Notes: generated by a model not told the origin, from the letters alone. A stretch of 34,177 nt of DNA from Oscillospiraceae bacterium (GCA_030523195.1 JAUNJC010000010.1:1-34177), one strand, 5' to 3'; positions 13,512 through 23,336 are shown, counted from the stretch's first letter. Program-made: numbers and translations.

Positions 13512-14858
13512 ATGGCACAGGAACTGGAAACAATAGAACAAACAGAACTGCCCTATAGTCTAGAGGCAGAACAGACTATCCTAGGGGCAATTCTGATTGA
13601 TGCCTCGGTATTGTCCATTGTTTTGGAGAAAATCAAACCGGATAGTTTTTTTAATGAGCAGCATAGAGCATTGTTTCAGATTATGCTGCAAATGTTTACT
13701 TCCGGCGAAAAGGCAGATATTATTACTGTTTTAAATGCTGCAATGGCAGAGCATATTTTCGATACCGCAGCGGAAGGGCGTGCTTATTTGGGAGCACTGG
13801 TCAATCTTGTACCATCTGTTGCAAATATTGAAAGCTATTGTAATATTGTCGCAGAAAAATATTATATTCGCAGTCTGGCATTTGTTGCCCGGTCAATTTT
13901 GCAGGATATCCAGACCGGAGAGCAGGATGCACAAATGCTGTTGGATGCTGCCGAGCAGCGTATTTTTGATATTCGGAAGGGGAAAGATACACAGGGACTG
14001 GTAAAGCTGGGAGATGCAATTTGCGAGGCATACGATCACATTGGGAAGATTGCCGGTCCAGATAAGGAAAAATATATTGGAGCAAGAACAGGCTTTCAGT
14101 ATCTGGATACTATCACATCTGGATTAAACAAGTCTGACTTGATTCTGATTGCGGCCCGTCCGGGTATGGGAAAGACTTCTTTTGCCATGAATATTGCTGC
14201 TAATGTTGCACGGCGAGGGGATCGGGAAGTAGCCGTTTTTTCATTGGAAATGTCTAAGGAGCAATTGGCAACCCGTCTGCTTTCCACAGAAGCATTGGTA
14301 GATTCTAATAAGCTGCGAAGCGGTTTCCTCACCAGTGATGATTGGGTGCGGCTTGCCACGAGTGCAGGCGTATTAAGTGGTTTGCCGATGTATATTGATG
14401 ATACTGCTGGTATCACGGCACAGCAAATTAAAGCAAAGCTGCGTCGAATGAAAAATGTGGGTTTGGTTGTGATTGATTATTTGCAGCTGATGACCTCTAC
14501 GCTCCGAACCGATAACCGTGTATTGGTCATCTCAGAAATTACCCGTCAGCTTAAAATTATGGCAAAAGAACTGGACATTCCTGTCATTCTGCTTTCACAG
14601 CTTTCCCGTGGTCCAGAGAGTCGAAATGATAAACGACCGATGCTTTCCGACTTGCGAGAATCCGGTTCCATTGAACAGGATGCAGATATTGTACTATTTT
14701 TATATCGGGATGCTTACTATAACAAAGAAAGTCCAACACCGAATATTTCAGAATGTATCATTGCAAAAAACCGACATGGTGAAACGGGTACGGTACAAAT
14801 GATATGGGACGGTCAGTTTACTCGGTTTTCCAATATGGAGATGCAGCATGAGGCATAA
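13512..14858 (+). CDS. dnaB: Replicative DNA helicase
   Basis: A 448-residue DnaB-family hexameric helicase. The N-terminal primase/loader-interacting domain opens with L-P-Y-S-L-E-A-E-Q-T-I-L-G-A near residue 13. The RecA-like domain holds Walker A (A215-R-P-G-M-G-K-T-S223), a Walker B region V-V-I-D-Y-L-Q-L-M, and the L-S-Q-L-S-R-G-P-E and D-L-R-E-S-G-S-I-E-Q-D-A motifs. No intein is present. It unwinds the replication fork and recruits primase; the DnaD and DnaI-like genes at 23421-25438 encode its probable loaders. Its end overlaps the tilS start by 11 bases. Confidence 0.97.
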   Translation: MAQELETIEQTELPYSLEAEQTILGAILIDASVLSIVLEKIKPDSFFNEQHRALFQIMLQMFTSGEKADIITVLNAAMAEHIFDTAAEGRAYLGALVNLVPSVANIESYCNIVAEKYYIRSLAFVARSILQDIQTGEQDAQMLLDAAEQRIFDIRKGKDTQGLVKLGDAICEAYDHIGKIAGPDKEKYIGARTGFQYLDTITSGLNKSDLILIAARPGMGKTSFAMNIAANVARRGDREVAVFSLEMSKEQLATRLLSTEALVDSNKLRSGFLTSDDWVRLATSAGVLSGLPMYIDDTAGITAQQIKAKLRRMKNVGLVVIDYLQLMTSTLRTDNRVLVISEITRQLKIMAKELDIPVILLSQLSRGPESRNDKRPMLSDLRESGSIEQDADIVLFLYRDAYYNKESPTPNISECIIAKNRHGETGTVQMIWDGQFTRFSNMEMQHEA

Positions 14859-16281
14859 AAAAGAGCAAGCATTGCCTGAGAAAGTGCAGTTGTTTTTGCA
14901 GCAGCATCACATGGTGCAGGCTGGTGATACGGTTTGCTGTGCCCTATCCGGTGGTGCAGATAGTGTTTGTTTATTGCGTTGTCTGTTGGAGTTGGCAGAG
15001 CCGCTGCAATTGCAGGTAACTGCCATTCATGTCAATCATCAATTGCGTGGAGCAGAAAGTGAACGAGATGCCGCATTCTGTTCGGCACTTTGTACACAAT
15101 TGCAAGTACCGCTGCAAATGATACGTTGTGATGTGACAGCATATGCGGAACGGCAGCATTGTTCGATTGAAACAGCTGCACGAGATTGCCGTTATGCTGC
15201 GTTTGAATCTGTTGTGGCAGTACATGTTGCGACTGCACATACTGCATCGGATAATTTGGAAACGATGCTGCATCGTGTGATAAGAGGCAGCGGCTTGCGT
15301 GGACTGGCAGGGATTCCGCCGGTACGAGGACGGTACATCCGACCATTGCTGACAGTTACTCGAACAGAAGTGGAGGCATTTTTGCAAACGTTGGGGCAGG
15401 ATTATGTGACAGATAGTACTAACGCAACAGATGCTTACACCCGAAATCGGATTCGGCATGATTTGATACCCAAAATGCAGCAGTTGAATCCGGCATTGGA
15501 ACAAACGGCAATTGGTATGCTGCAAGCATTGCAGACAGAACAGGATTATATGGCAAAGAAAGCGGCAGCTGTTTTACAAGTGCATCAAACGGATGCCCAT
15601 ACGCTTTCCGATTTACAAACGGAACATCCTGCCATGCAACTGCGGTGTATCATGCAAATGTTGGAACAATTCAGAATTCCTTATGATGCGGCAAGGCTGC
15701 ATCGACTACAGGAAATGCTATCTACAGGCGGTAATTATAACTTGACAGATCGCTATTTTGCCCATTGTGAGAATGGCTGTATTTCTATCATAGAGCATAG
15801 AAAACCGGACCTAACACTAACGCCGCAGGTGTTGCATTGGGGAAAAAATCAGCTGTTTTCTGGTTTTCTTGTCGAGGCAACGCTGATTAGATTGGAAAAA
15901 AATCGAAATCCTCTAATTGTTCATAAAAAGTTATCAAAAATACTTTTAGATTATGATAAAATAAAAGGTGTTATTCTCTTGCGGGGCAGGCAGTACGGAG
16001 ATCATGTGCGGTTTGCAGGGCATGCATCAGAATCTTCTGTAAAAAAGGAGATTCAGAAACGAGTGCCGCCGCAGAGAAGACAAACATTGCATTTTCTCGC
16101 TGATGAGGAAGGTACGATTTTTGCGGAGTTTTTGGGTGTGGCAGCTCGTGTGCAGCCGGATGCAGAAACCACTCGGCTGTTGCAGATTTCCATACAGGAG
16201 ATTGAAAACCATTGCAGAAAAAGCGTATTCGCATGCGATCAAAAAGAACGGCAGATATATCTGCCTAAAAGAATGGAGTGA
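14848..16281 (+). CDS. tilS: tRNA(Ile)-lysidine synthetase
   Basis: A 477-residue PP-loop ATPase that converts C34 of the tRNA-Ile(CAU) anticodon to lysidine. The PP-loop S34-G-G-A-D-S39 and the H-V-N-H-Q-L-R-G motif that follows are both diagnostic. N-R-I-R-H-D-L-I-P is the conserved segment of the linker, and the remaining part matches the TilS middle and C-terminal substrate-binding domains. The ATG lies within the last codons of dnaB and the TGA overlaps the frame region before ftsH, so translation is probably coupled. Its neighbour ftsH is a common partner of tilS in Firmicutes. Confidence 0.95.
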   Translation: MRHKKEQALPEKVQLFLQQHHMVQAGDTVCCALSGGADSVCLLRCLLELAEPLQLQVTAIHVNHQLRGAESERDAAFCSALCTQLQVPLQMIRCDVTAYAERQHCSIETAARDCRYAAFESVVAVHVATAHTASDNLETMLHRVIRGSGLRGLAGIPPVRGRYIRPLLTVTRTEVEAFLQTLGQDYVTDSTNATDAYTRNRIRHDLIPKMQQLNPALEQTAIGMLQALQTEQDYMAKKAAAVLQVHQTDAHTLSDLQTEHPAMQLRCIMQMLEQFRIPYDAARLHRLQEMLSTGGNYNLTDRYFAHCENGCISIIEHRKPDLTLTPQVLHWGKNQLFSGFLVEATLIRLEKNRNPLIVHKKLSKILLDYDKIKGVILLRGRQYGDHVRFAGHASESSVKKEIQKRVPPQRRQTLHFLADEEGTIFAEFLGVAARVQPDAETTRLLQISIQEIENHCRKSVFACDQKERQIYLPKRME

Positions 16282-16286
16282 ACAAT

Positions 16287-18194
16287 TTGACGCCAAAGAA
16301 GAGTAAGGGAATTGGAGCATATTTATTGGTTGTTGTGTTGCTGCTGCTGGGGGTATTTTTTATCACACAGAATGTCGGCGGAAGAGAAAATGATACACAA
16401 TATTCTGAAATCATGAATTATTTCGACGACTATGATGTAAAAAAATATACATTGGATTTAGGCACTGGAGATTTAAAAATGACCTTGCAGGATGATCGTA
16501 TTATCACCTATGAGGTGCCATCTGTTCAAAGATTTTTGGAGGATGTAAAAGATTATCGAAAAGATTATAATGCCAAACATGACAATGCACCTTTGCAGAT
16601 GGACTATTATAAAGTGAAGGATTCCTCTTGGATCTGGACACTGCTGCCAACGATTTTGTTGTTGGTTATGGGGGTTTTGCTGTTTGTTTTTATGATGCGG
16701 CAGGCAAATGGCGGCGGAAAATATACCTCTTTTGGCAAGGCAAATATTAAAAATCAGGCGAACACTCGAAAAGCAACGTTTGCAGATGTTGCCGGTGCGG
16801 ACGAGGAAAAACATGAGTTGGAGGAAATTGTAGATTTCCTGAAAAATCCAAAGAAATACACAGAAATTGGAGCGAGAATTCCAAAGGGTGTCTTGTTATT
16901 GGGACCTCCCGGAACCGGTAAGACGTTGTTAGCAAGAGCAGTTGCCGGTGAAGCAGGCTGTCCTTTCTTCTCTATTTCTGGTTCTGATTTTGTAGAAATG
17001 TTTGTGGGTGTTGGTGCTTCTCGTGTACGAGATTTATTTGATCAGGCAAAGAAAAATGCACCATCTATTATTTTTATTGATGAAATTGATGCAGTCGGAC
17101 GGCACAGAGGTGCCGGGTTGGGCGGCGGTCATGATGAACGGGAACAGACTTTGAACCAATTGTTGGTGGAAATGGACGGCTTTACGGGAAAAGATAACGT
17201 GATTGTCATTGCAGCCACCAACCGAAGAGACATTCTGGATCCGGCATTGCTGCGGCCAGGACGGTTTGACCGACAGATTGTAGTTGGCTATCCCGATGTA
17301 AAGGGAAGAGAGGCCATTTTGCGTGTGCATACGAAAAAACGTCCGTTGGCACCGGATGTGGACCTGGCAACAATTGCAAAATCCACGGTTGGTTTTACGG
17401 GTGCAGATTTGGAAAATCTGGTCAATGAAGCCTCTCTGCTGGCTGCACGGCAGAATAAGAAAGCAATTACGATGCAGGAAATTCAGGAGGCAACGATTAA
17501 GGTGATTGCCGGACCGGAAAAGAAGTCGCATAAGGTTTCTGAAAAGGAAAAACGATTGACTGCTTACCATGAAGCTGGTCACGCTGTTTGCACTTATTAT
17601 TGCGATCATCAAGATAAGGTGCATCAGGTTTCGATTATTCCAAGAGGAATGGCAGGCGGTTATACCATGTCACTTCCAGAGCACGATAAGTCTTTTGTCA
17701 GCAAGAAGGAGATGGAAGAAAACATTGTAACCTTGCTGGGTGGACGGGTTGCAGAACAGTTGGTACTGGATGATATTTCAACTGGTGCGTCCAATGACTT
17801 GGAACGTGCGACTGCAACTGCAAGAAAGATGGTCACACGATATGGCTTCAGCGAAAAGATGGGGCCAGTGGTTTATGGAAATGATCAGAATGAGGTCTTC
17901 CTTGGAAAAGATCTTGGTTCTTCTAGGGATTATTCTGATCGAGTTGCCGCAGAAATTGATGATGAAGTACGGAGAATGATTGAGGCGGCATATCAGCAGG
18001 CAACTTTGCTGTTGCAGGCACATATGGATCAATTGCATTTGCTTTCAAAGTATTTGGTGTTGCATGAAAAGATTGAACGGGATGATTTTGAAAAGTTGAT
18101 GCAGGGAAAAATGGATCCTTCTGCATTTGAAGAGGAAAAGCCTGTAGAACAGTCTTCTGCACCAGAAGCAGACCAATCCTCAGAACAGGCGTAA
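16287..18194 (+). CDS. ftsH: ATP-dependent zinc metalloprotease FtsH
   Basis: A membrane AAA+ protease that degrades misfolded membrane proteins and selected regulators. Numbered from the chosen start (635 residues): TM1 about 8-27, an extracytoplasmic domain, TM2 about 113-136, Walker A G-P-P-G-T-G-K-T at 206-213, an F-I-D-E-I-D Walker B, the SRH with R-P-G-R-F-D, and the zinc motif H428-E-A-G-H432. The frame also has a GTG at 16278 that overlaps the tilS stop, but GGAG at 16275-16278 is 8 bases before TTG 16287 and would overlap that GTG, so TTG is preferred. The C-terminal tail is acidic and Ser/Gln-rich. Confidence 0.95.
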   Translation: MTPKKSKGIGAYLLVVVLLLLGVFFITQNVGGRENDTQYSEIMNYFDDYDVKKYTLDLGTGDLKMTLQDDRIITYEVPSVQRFLEDVKDYRKDYNAKHDNAPLQMDYYKVKDSSWIWTLLPTILLLVMGVLLFVFMMRQANGGGKYTSFGKANIKNQANTRKATFADVAGADEEKHELEEIVDFLKNPKKYTEIGARIPKGVLLLGPPGTGKTLLARAVAGEAGCPFFSISGSDFVEMFVGVGASRVRDLFDQAKKNAPSIIFIDEIDAVGRHRGAGLGGGHDEREQTLNQLLVEMDGFTGKDNVIVIAATNRRDILDPALLRPGRFDRQIVVGYPDVKGREAILRVHTKKRPLAPDVDLATIAKSTVGFTGADLENLVNEASLLAARQNKKAITMQEIQEATIKVIAGPEKKSHKVSEKEKRLTAYHEAGHAVCTYYCDHQDKVHQVSIIPRGMAGGYTMSLPEHDKSFVSKKEMEENIVTLLGGRVAEQLVLDDISTGASNDLERATATARKMVTRYGFSEKMGPVVYGNDQNEVFLGKDLGSSRDYSDRVAAEIDDEVRRMIEAAYQQATLLLQAHMDQLHLLSKYLVLHEKIERDDFEKLMQGKMDPSAFEEEKPVEQSSAPEADQSSEQA

Positions 18195-18215
18195 AAATTG
18201 CATTATAAAAAGAAG

Positions 18216-18256
18216 AAAATGGACTACTGTAGATTTGTTACAGTAGTCCATTTTCT
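18216..18256. terminator. Bidirectional terminator after ftsH
   Basis: AAAATGGACTACTGTA and TACAGTAGTCCATTTT form a 16-base-pair perfect stem with a seven-base loop. It ends the RNase J-to-ftsH series and also the converging PH-domain operon. Confidence 0.9.
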
Positions 18257-18280
18257 ATGCGTTTTATTTTTGATAGTATT

Positions 18281-19750
18281 CTATGGGTTATGCTGTTCTT
18301 TTTTCAATTCCTCTTGAATTTGCTGCCACACTTGTTCGGATACGCCTGTGAGCTTATGCCGGTGTATATGTTTTCCCTGTAGGTAGAAGAAAATATTGCA
18401 AAGACCGCATCGTTTTCCTGTTCTAGTACGGGTGATTTTCACACATACGACATTGGAAATGGGGGCAATGATGGTGTGAAAAATAAATCCACTGCTATAG
18501 TGCAGGTAAAGTCTTCCATTCTCAATCCACATGCGGGTGCGAATCGCAGAGACAAAACGAATGAGCAGAAACCAGCTACACGGTAGAAATAGTATCCAGC
18601 CAAAAAAAGAGAAACGCATATAAATGAGTGGAAAGAAATGTTTTGTCAATAGAATTGCAGTTAATACGATGCCGAGCAGCAGAAGCGGCTGCCAGATAAA
18701 TAGCCAGATGCGGAATAAGCTAAATGTTTGCTTAGGTTTCTTTTTTTCTATGATATTTGGATGGTGTTTTAGAAGTGGCTGTAGAAAATTTGCTGCATGA
18801 GATTTTTGCAGCAGCGGCATTAAAACCGGCAGTTCATTTTTTTGATTGCCATAGCCGGGACAACTAATATGAACTGACATCAAACGCAGCAGTTTCATCA
18901 TAAGATTTTGACGAATATCAATATAGTTCACTGCACCACGCCGCAGGGTATAACGATAAGGAGAGATCAGTCCACGATAAATAGAAAATGCTTTTTGATC
19001 AGCAAGGAAGCGAAATCGACTGTATCGCAAAAGATTGCCAATGAAGGAAATGAGCCATGCTGCTAAAATTAAAATAGAAACAGTAATGGCAATGCGGGGA
19101 ATGCCTTTGAAGTAGACAGCCGCTTGATCTGTGAGCGTCATCAGCAATTCTTCTGCTTGTAGTTCTTCGAGCAAATCTCTTGTAATTCTGCCGCCTTGGA
19201 AAAAGATTGCAGCAATATAAACGGCACCGGATAAGCTGCTGGAGAACAGAAACGAAAACAGCAGCAGACGTGTAATGTGTGGTCGATGTCGTTTTGCTTC
19301 CAAGGCAGGACGCAGTAAGGGAATTACTTGCCGAATGGCAGCTAGATCCGCACGATACAAAAGCAATTGCATATCTGCACCAGCAATGTCTTCCGCCCCT
19401 GTGTGAATGGAAAGCCGTACTGCACCGAATGGACGCAGATAGAAAGCGTGTTCTTCTGTTACAGAAGTGATGCTGCGACAGGGAATTTCCATTTCTCTTT
19501 TTAAGAAGACGCCGCTTTGCCTGCGAATGACCTCTGTATTATAGGTAAAACCGCAGTAAAACCAACGAATTGCACCATAGGTAAGAATGAGTAGACAGAT
19601 TAGTAAGTCAAACCATGCACCGTGTAGCCATGCTGCTGCTGCTTTCGCAGAGAATGGAAAAAAATGTGCGGAACGCAGCAAAGGAAAAATTAAAAGCCAG
19701 AGATTCTTTGCAGTATAGCGAAAAATTTTAATCGGATGTTCATGGAGCAT
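18281..19750 (-). CDS. PH domain-containing membrane protein (YdbT-like)
   Basis: A 489-residue protein with several hydrophobic segments (in pairs near the N-terminus, the centre at about 160-185 and 220-245, and again near 355-410) separated by bacterial PH (bPH_2) domains. The first PH part shows the E-V-I-R-R-Q-S-G-V-F and R-S-I-T-S-V strands, the later ones a Y-R-G-L-I-S-P-Y-R-Y-T-L-R-R-G and an R-M-W-I-E-N-G-R-L-Y-L-H-Y strand. This is the YdbT pattern. The frame is open to 19813, but AGGAGG just before the ATG at 19750 fixes the start. It overlaps the YdbS-like gene by 11 bases. In B. subtilis YdbS and YdbT have been linked to resistance to heterologous antimicrobials; here the role is unproven. 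Confidence 0.85.
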   Translation of the reverse strand: MLHEHPIKIFRYTAKNLWLLIFPLLRSAHFFPFSAKAAAAWLHGAWFDLLICLLILTYGAIRWFYCGFTYNTEVIRRQSGVFLKREMEIPCRSITSVTEEHAFYLRPFGAVRLSIHTGAEDIAGADMQLLLYRADLAAIRQVIPLLRPALEAKRHRPHITRLLLFSFLFSSSLSGAVYIAAIFFQGGRITRDLLEELQAEELLMTLTDQAAVYFKGIPRIAITVSILILAAWLISFIGNLLRYSRFRFLADQKAFSIYRGLISPYRYTLRRGAVNYIDIRQNLMMKLLRLMSVHISCPGYGNQKNELPVLMPLLQKSHAANFLQPLLKHHPNIIEKKKPKQTFSLFRIWLFIWQPLLLLGIVLTAILLTKHFFPLIYMRFSFFGWILFLPCSWFLLIRFVSAIRTRMWIENGRLYLHYSSGFIFHTIIAPISNVVCVKITRTRTGKRCGLCNIFFYLQGKHIHRHKLTGVSEQVWQQIQEELKKEQHNP

Positions 19751-20216
19751 GCGGTTCCTCCTGTGTAGTGGGATAAAATAAATCGGCAAATCGGATACAA
19801 AGTTCGGCGGCATCCTTTTTTTTCAAAAAGAGAAGCAGCATGGTACCCCCGTATGCATGTAGTGGCAGAAAAATCATTCCTGTATATTGACAAAATGGGG
19901 TCTGAATGATGGTACTGCATTGCAGTGCACGCAGTCGCATTCGTTTTTCCCGATGAATAAAAATTCCTGTTACAGAGATGATATCTTGTTCCGTGATGGT
20001 ATAACTGGTATTGCGAAACCAGAGTGGCAGTAAGATAAAAATACAAAGGAACGATATCAGCAGCAAAAGAAGACAGATACAGTTGACAATCGTTGCTGGT
20101 ACAATAATTAGTATATAGCGAATAGCAGCAATTAAAATCAATACCAATGGTAAAGAAATGAGTTGCAGTATATATTTTGCATGAGGGTCTGGATAGTATT
20201 TTTGGGTTGTTTCCAT
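19740..20216 (-). CDS. PH domain-containing membrane protein (YdbS-like)
   Basis: A 158-residue protein with two adjacent TM helices (about residues 17-37 and 42-65) followed by one bPH_2 domain opening with N-T-S-Y-T-I-T-E-Q-D-I-I and the G-I-F-I-H-R-E-K-R-M-R-L strand. The length and layout match YdbS. The frame is open to 20249; the start at 20216 is set by AGGAGG 8 bases upstream and lies downstream of the promoter. Its last codons overlap the start of the YdbT-like gene, so the pair is translationally coupled and probably forms one membrane complex. The bPH_2 fold suggests a scaffold role; no enzyme motif is seen. Confidence 0.85.
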   Translation of the reverse strand: METTQKYYPDPHAKYILQLISLPLVLILIAAIRYILIIVPATIVNCICLLLLLISFLCIFILLPLWFRNTSYTITEQDIISVTGIFIHREKRMRLRALQCSTIIQTPFCQYTGMIFLPLHAYGGTMLLLFLKKKDAAELCIRFADLFYPTTQEEPHAP

Positions 20217-20275
20217 TGTGATGGCCTCCTGTTTGACGGAATACAGCATAGAAAGTGAAATGAGTGTATAATATT

Positions 20276-20303
20276 ATTATAACCATTTTAGCCACAGCGT
20301 CAA
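20276..20303 (-). promoter_or_regulatory. Promoter of the PH-domain pair
   Basis: On the minus strand TTGACG (20303-20298), a 16-base spacer and TATAAT (20281-20276). It lies 60 bases before the YdbS-like ATG. Confidence 0.7.
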
Positions 20304-20355
20304 GCATCTGTTTATGACAGGATTGTCGATTTTATGAAAATAGGGAGGAACTGCA

Positions 20356-21621
20356 ATGTTGGAACAAGTGAATCAATATATTTGGGGAAGTGGTTTGCTG
20401 GTGTTGCTGCTGGGAACAGGGTTGCTCATCAGTGTACGTACCAGATTTTTTCAGATTTTTGGTATTCCAACGATTTTACGCAGTACATTTGGCAGATTAT
20501 TTCAGAAAAAAGATGGTACAGCACAGTGGAAAACCTGTTCTGCTGCTCTTGCAGCAGCGATGGGAACTGGGAATATTGTTGGGGTAGCAGCAGCACTGGC
20601 AGCAGGCGGAGCGGGTGCTGTTTTTTGGATGTGGGTATCTGCATTCTTGGGCATGATGCTGACCTATGCAGAAAATCTACTTGCCGTTCGTTTTCGTGTT
20701 GCGGGAGATAATCAAGCAGTGGGAGCACTGGCATATTTGCAGAATGGTCTGCACAGCAGATGTCTTGCAGGGTTGTACGCCGTATTTTGTATCCTTGCGT
20801 CTTTGGGAATGGGGAACATGACGCAGAGCAGTGCAGCTGCAAGTGCCTTGGAGAACGGTTGTCATATTCCAGTCAGCTGGACAGGGGTTGCATTGACAGG
20901 TATCTTACTTTGTACCGTATTAGGCGGTATGCGTACCATTGGCAATGTTACACAAATCCTTATGCCAGTGTTATCGGGTTTTTACTTATTGGCAGCTATT
21001 TTGGTTTTATTTCGGTATCATACACAGATTCCAGAAGCCGTATATCAAATTTTTCAGGGTGCTTGGCATCCAGAAGCGGTTGGAGGCGGAACACTGGGGA
21101 CGGTCATTGCAGTAGGGCTGCGGCATGGTATTTTTTCCAATGAAGCTGGACTGGGAAGCAGTGCTATGATTCACAGTCATACGCCGGATGCTGTGACGGG
21201 ACAGCAGGGCATGTGGAGTATGGTGGAAGTGTTTTTGGATACCATGGTTTGCTGTACATTAACCGCTTTGGTACTGCTTTGCACCGGAACAGCAGGAATG
21301 GACAGCATACAGGGGATTATCACTGCTTTTTCCAGTGTGTTTGGAACATTGGCAGAACCCATTATTTCATGGGTGATTGCTTTGTTTGCATTGGCGACAT
21401 TATTAGGGTGGTGTTGTTGTGGAGAAGTCGCCGTGCGATATCTTGGGGACACACGTTGTGTGCTTGGGTATCGTTGGGTGTATTGTTTGGCAGCTGGTTT
21501 GGGGGCGGTGTTGGAGCTTTCGACTGTCTGGACACTTTCCGATATTGCAAATGGTTTGATGGCAATTCCGAATTTGCTGGGAATTTTGCTGTTGTTCCGC
21601 AAAAAATATATGGACTTGTGA
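20356..21621 (+). CDS. AGCS-family sodium:alanine/glycine symporter
   Basis: A 421-residue polytopic membrane protein with about ten to eleven hydrophobic helices. It shows the alanine-or-glycine:cation symporter family signature: A-A-A-M-G-T-G-N-I-V-G-V near residues 67-78, the G-A-G-A-V-F-W-M-W helix, and G-I-F-S-N-E-A-G-L-G-S near residue 257. It imports small neutral amino acids with sodium; members cannot be told apart by substrate here. It is divergent from the PH-domain pair and convergent with lgt. GGGAGG is 7 bases before the ATG. No clear sigma-A promoter is seen in the short divergent spacer, and no good terminator after the stop. Confidence 0.93.
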   Translation: MLEQVNQYIWGSGLLVLLLGTGLLISVRTRFFQIFGIPTILRSTFGRLFQKKDGTAQWKTCSAALAAAMGTGNIVGVAAALAAGGAGAVFWMWVSAFLGMMLTYAENLLAVRFRVAGDNQAVGALAYLQNGLHSRCLAGLYAVFCILASLGMGNMTQSSAAASALENGCHIPVSWTGVALTGILLCTVLGGMRTIGNVTQILMPVLSGFYLLAAILVLFRYHTQIPEAVYQIFQGAWHPEAVGGGTLGTVIAVGLRHGIFSNEAGLGSSAMIHSHTPDAVTGQQGMWSMVEVFLDTMVCCTLTALVLLCTGTAGMDSIQGIITAFSSVFGTLAEPIISWVIALFALATLLGWCCCGEVAVRYLGDTRCVLGYRWVYCLAAGLGAVLELSTVWTLSDIANGLMAIPNLLGILLLFRKKYMDL

Positions 21622-21662
21622 GTGGAAAGCGAGAATACAGCAGAACATTGATTTTCGATTTT

Positions 21663-22457
21663 TTATGTTGTGGGTTTTGTTCTGGAAATTTTGTTATTTT
21701 GTAAAAATAAAGTCACAATACCACATAGGAATATGCCAATGCTAATCCATTCCGAGGTGGAAAGCCCCAGCCAGATGCCACGTTCTGCATCATAGCGAAA
21801 TTGTTCCGTCACCATACGAATTACAGCATATGCTGACAAATAAAACGGAATGACACGTTCCTTTTTTTGGAGTTTTCGGAAGCAGATTTGCAGGATAAGG
21901 GCGAGTATGAGATTGAGGATGCTTTCCAAGAGCTGGACAGGAAATAGAGGAATCTCTTTTGGTGCGTTGCTGATGGCATTTTTAAGACACATTCCAATTG
22001 GTGGATCGAACGGAATCCCATAACAGCACCCAGCAAAAAAGCAGCCAATCCGACCAAAGGCATGGGCGAACGGTACAGCTGGTGCAATACATGTTAAATA
22101 GCATTGCAGCGATTGCTGTTGCCGATAGGTGTAGATTGCCAGTGTTGCCATTCCGCCCAATAAACCGCCATAGAAGACGAATCCACCTTCGAGAATACTG
22201 GAAATCGTATCCCATGTGATACCATAATCTTGAAACATATGGTAAATGTCAGAGCAGGAAACAAGCAGATAAAGCAGTTTTGCTCCCAGTAAACCGCCGA
22301 ATAAGGCAGCGACACACGCTTCTAGCATGGAAAAGCGGTCAAGCTGACTTTGTTTTGCATTATGCAGAGCAAGCAGGATGGCAAAAATACCGCCAAGCAC
22401 ACAACAAATGCCATAGGTGCCGAAAGGGATTCCAAATACAGAAAGAATTGGATACAT
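21663..22457 (-). CDS. lgt: Prolipoprotein diacylglyceryl transferase
   Basis: A 264-residue membrane enzyme that moves diacylglycerol from phosphatidylglycerol to the lipobox cysteine, the first step of lipoprotein maturation. Seven hydrophobic segments are present. The diagnostic H-A-F-G-R-I-G-C-F-F-A-G-C-C-Y-G motif lies in the middle (catalytic Arg within it), with G-G-F-V-F-Y-G-G-L-L-G-G before it and an E-Q-F-R-Y-D segment near the C-terminus. The start is supported by AAGGAG. An intrinsic terminator ends only about 19 bases before the ATG, so expression must come from readthrough or an unusual promoter. Confidence 0.95.
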   Translation of the reverse strand: MYPILSVFGIPFGTYGICCVLGGIFAILLALHNAKQSQLDRFSMLEACVAALFGGLLGAKLLYLLVSCSDIYHMFQDYGITWDTISSILEGGFVFYGGLLGGMATLAIYTYRQQQSLQCYLTCIAPAVPFAHAFGRIGCFFAGCCYGIPFDPPIGMCLKNAISNAPKEIPLFPVQLLESILNLILALILQICFRKLQKKERVIPFYLSAYAVIRMVTEQFRYDAERGIWLGLSTSEWISIGIFLCGIVTLFLQNNKISRTKPTT

Positions 22458-22475
22458 AGAAACTCCTTATTATGG

Positions 22476-22523
22476 AAAAACAGTCCATATCCTTGCATGA
22501 ATCCGTATGCAGGACATGGACTG
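22476..22523 (-). terminator. Terminator/attenuator directly upstream of lgt
   Basis: Reading on the minus strand, a 17-base-pair stem with one G-U pair and one bulge (arms start CAGTCCATGTCC and end GGATATGGACTG) is followed by TTTTT. It lies between the zinc-ribbon gene and lgt, with its T-tract a few bases before the lgt ribosome site. Confidence 0.8.
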
Positions 22524-22571
22524 CGTGGCATGATGTTCGTAAAATAGAAAGAAGCTGATTATGTCAGAGCG

Positions 22572-23336
22572 TTATAGTGTGGAGTTGTTGTAATAGTCGT
22601 AATTTTCAGAAAATTCATCGGAAAATTCTCTGGAAAATTCTTCAAAAAATTCATTCCAAACACCACTTTCGCTGGCAGAAAGGATAAGGATCATATAAAT
22701 CAGCCATACTACATTTAAAAGAATGCCGACAATACAAAGTACAATACCAGATATGGCAATTCCGTTGGAATATTTTTTGTTTTGTACAATGCCAAGAATC
22801 AGACCGATGATCGCTGGAAGCAAACCGAATCCATAACAACAGCAAATGGCAATCGAGCAAATACCCAATACCAGAGAAGCAACTCCAAATCCGTTGCTTT
22901 GATTGGTCAATGGGGAATTGGGTGTACTGTAAGAAGTACCTTGATAAGTCGGGGGAATTGCATTATAATTGGTCTGAGACTGTTGATAGGAAGAATTGGT
23001 ATCATAGGAATTTTGCTTAGCAGAATCGTTTTGGGTAGTATGGAATTGCTGTGGTGGAACTTCGTTTGGAATTGGATTGTAGGATGATGTTTCGTTGTAG
23101 GCAGACTGTTCTGGTGGGACAGGTGGTATGTAGGAGGTTGAAGCAGATGGTTCTGTAGAGGTTGTGTCAGTTTCGGAAGTCGTTTCTGTGGTTGGAATTT
23201 CGGAAATGGTTTCTTCTTCCGGCACCGGAATGGCATCCGGTTCAGGAATGGCTGTATTTGGTTGTGCTGCACCGCAGATAGGACAAGTAAAATCGGTCTC
23301 TTTTAAAGGATGACCGCAGTTTCCGCAAAAAGGCAT
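22572..23336 (-). CDS. Zinc-ribbon protein with disordered linker and DUF4190-like membrane domain
   Basis: A 254-residue protein. A zinc ribbon opens it (C4-x2-C7 and C18-x2-C21), followed by a long low-complexity stretch rich in Pro, Glu, Thr, Ser and then Asn, Gln, Tyr (about 28-145), and two TM helices in an N-G-F-G-V-A-S-L-V-L-G-I setting with G-I-A-I-S-G-I-V-L before the second, as in DUF4190 proteins. The C-terminus ends with acidic-phenylalanine tetrapeptide repeats (E-F-S-R-E-F-S-D-E-F-S-E). The ATG at 23336 has GGAG 9 bases upstream. The function is unknown; this type is common in gut Clostridia. It has its own promoter and terminator. Confidence 0.8.
   Translation of the reverse strand: MPFCGNCGHPLKETDFTCPICGAAQPNTAIPEPDAIPVPEEETISEIPTTETTSETDTTSTEPSASTSYIPPVPPEQSAYNETSSYNPIPNEVPPQQFHTTQNDSAKQNSYDTNSSYQQSQTNYNAIPPTYQGTSYSTPNSPLTNQSNGFGVASLVLGICSIAICCCYGFGLLPAIIGLILGIVQNKKYSNGIAISGIVLCIVGILLNVVWLIYMILILSASESGVWNEFFEEFSREFSDEFSENYDYYNNSTL
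22607..22654. repeat. Four tandem 12-base repeats at the 3' end of the zinc-ribbon gene
   Basis: Four units, each containing AAAATTC (the last AAAAATTC-like), run head to tail on the plus strand. They encode the E-F-x-x tetrapeptide repeats at the C-terminus. The copy number could vary between strains. Confidence 0.7.

Noticed and set aside
13512-14858. Intein in dnaB
   Set aside because: DnaB often hosts inteins, but the frame has normal length and Walker A and later motifs are spaced as in intein-free proteins.
15032-15525. Long minus-strand frames in tilS
   Set aside because: Shadows of tilS in other frames, Cys/His/Gln-rich with no homology I recognise.
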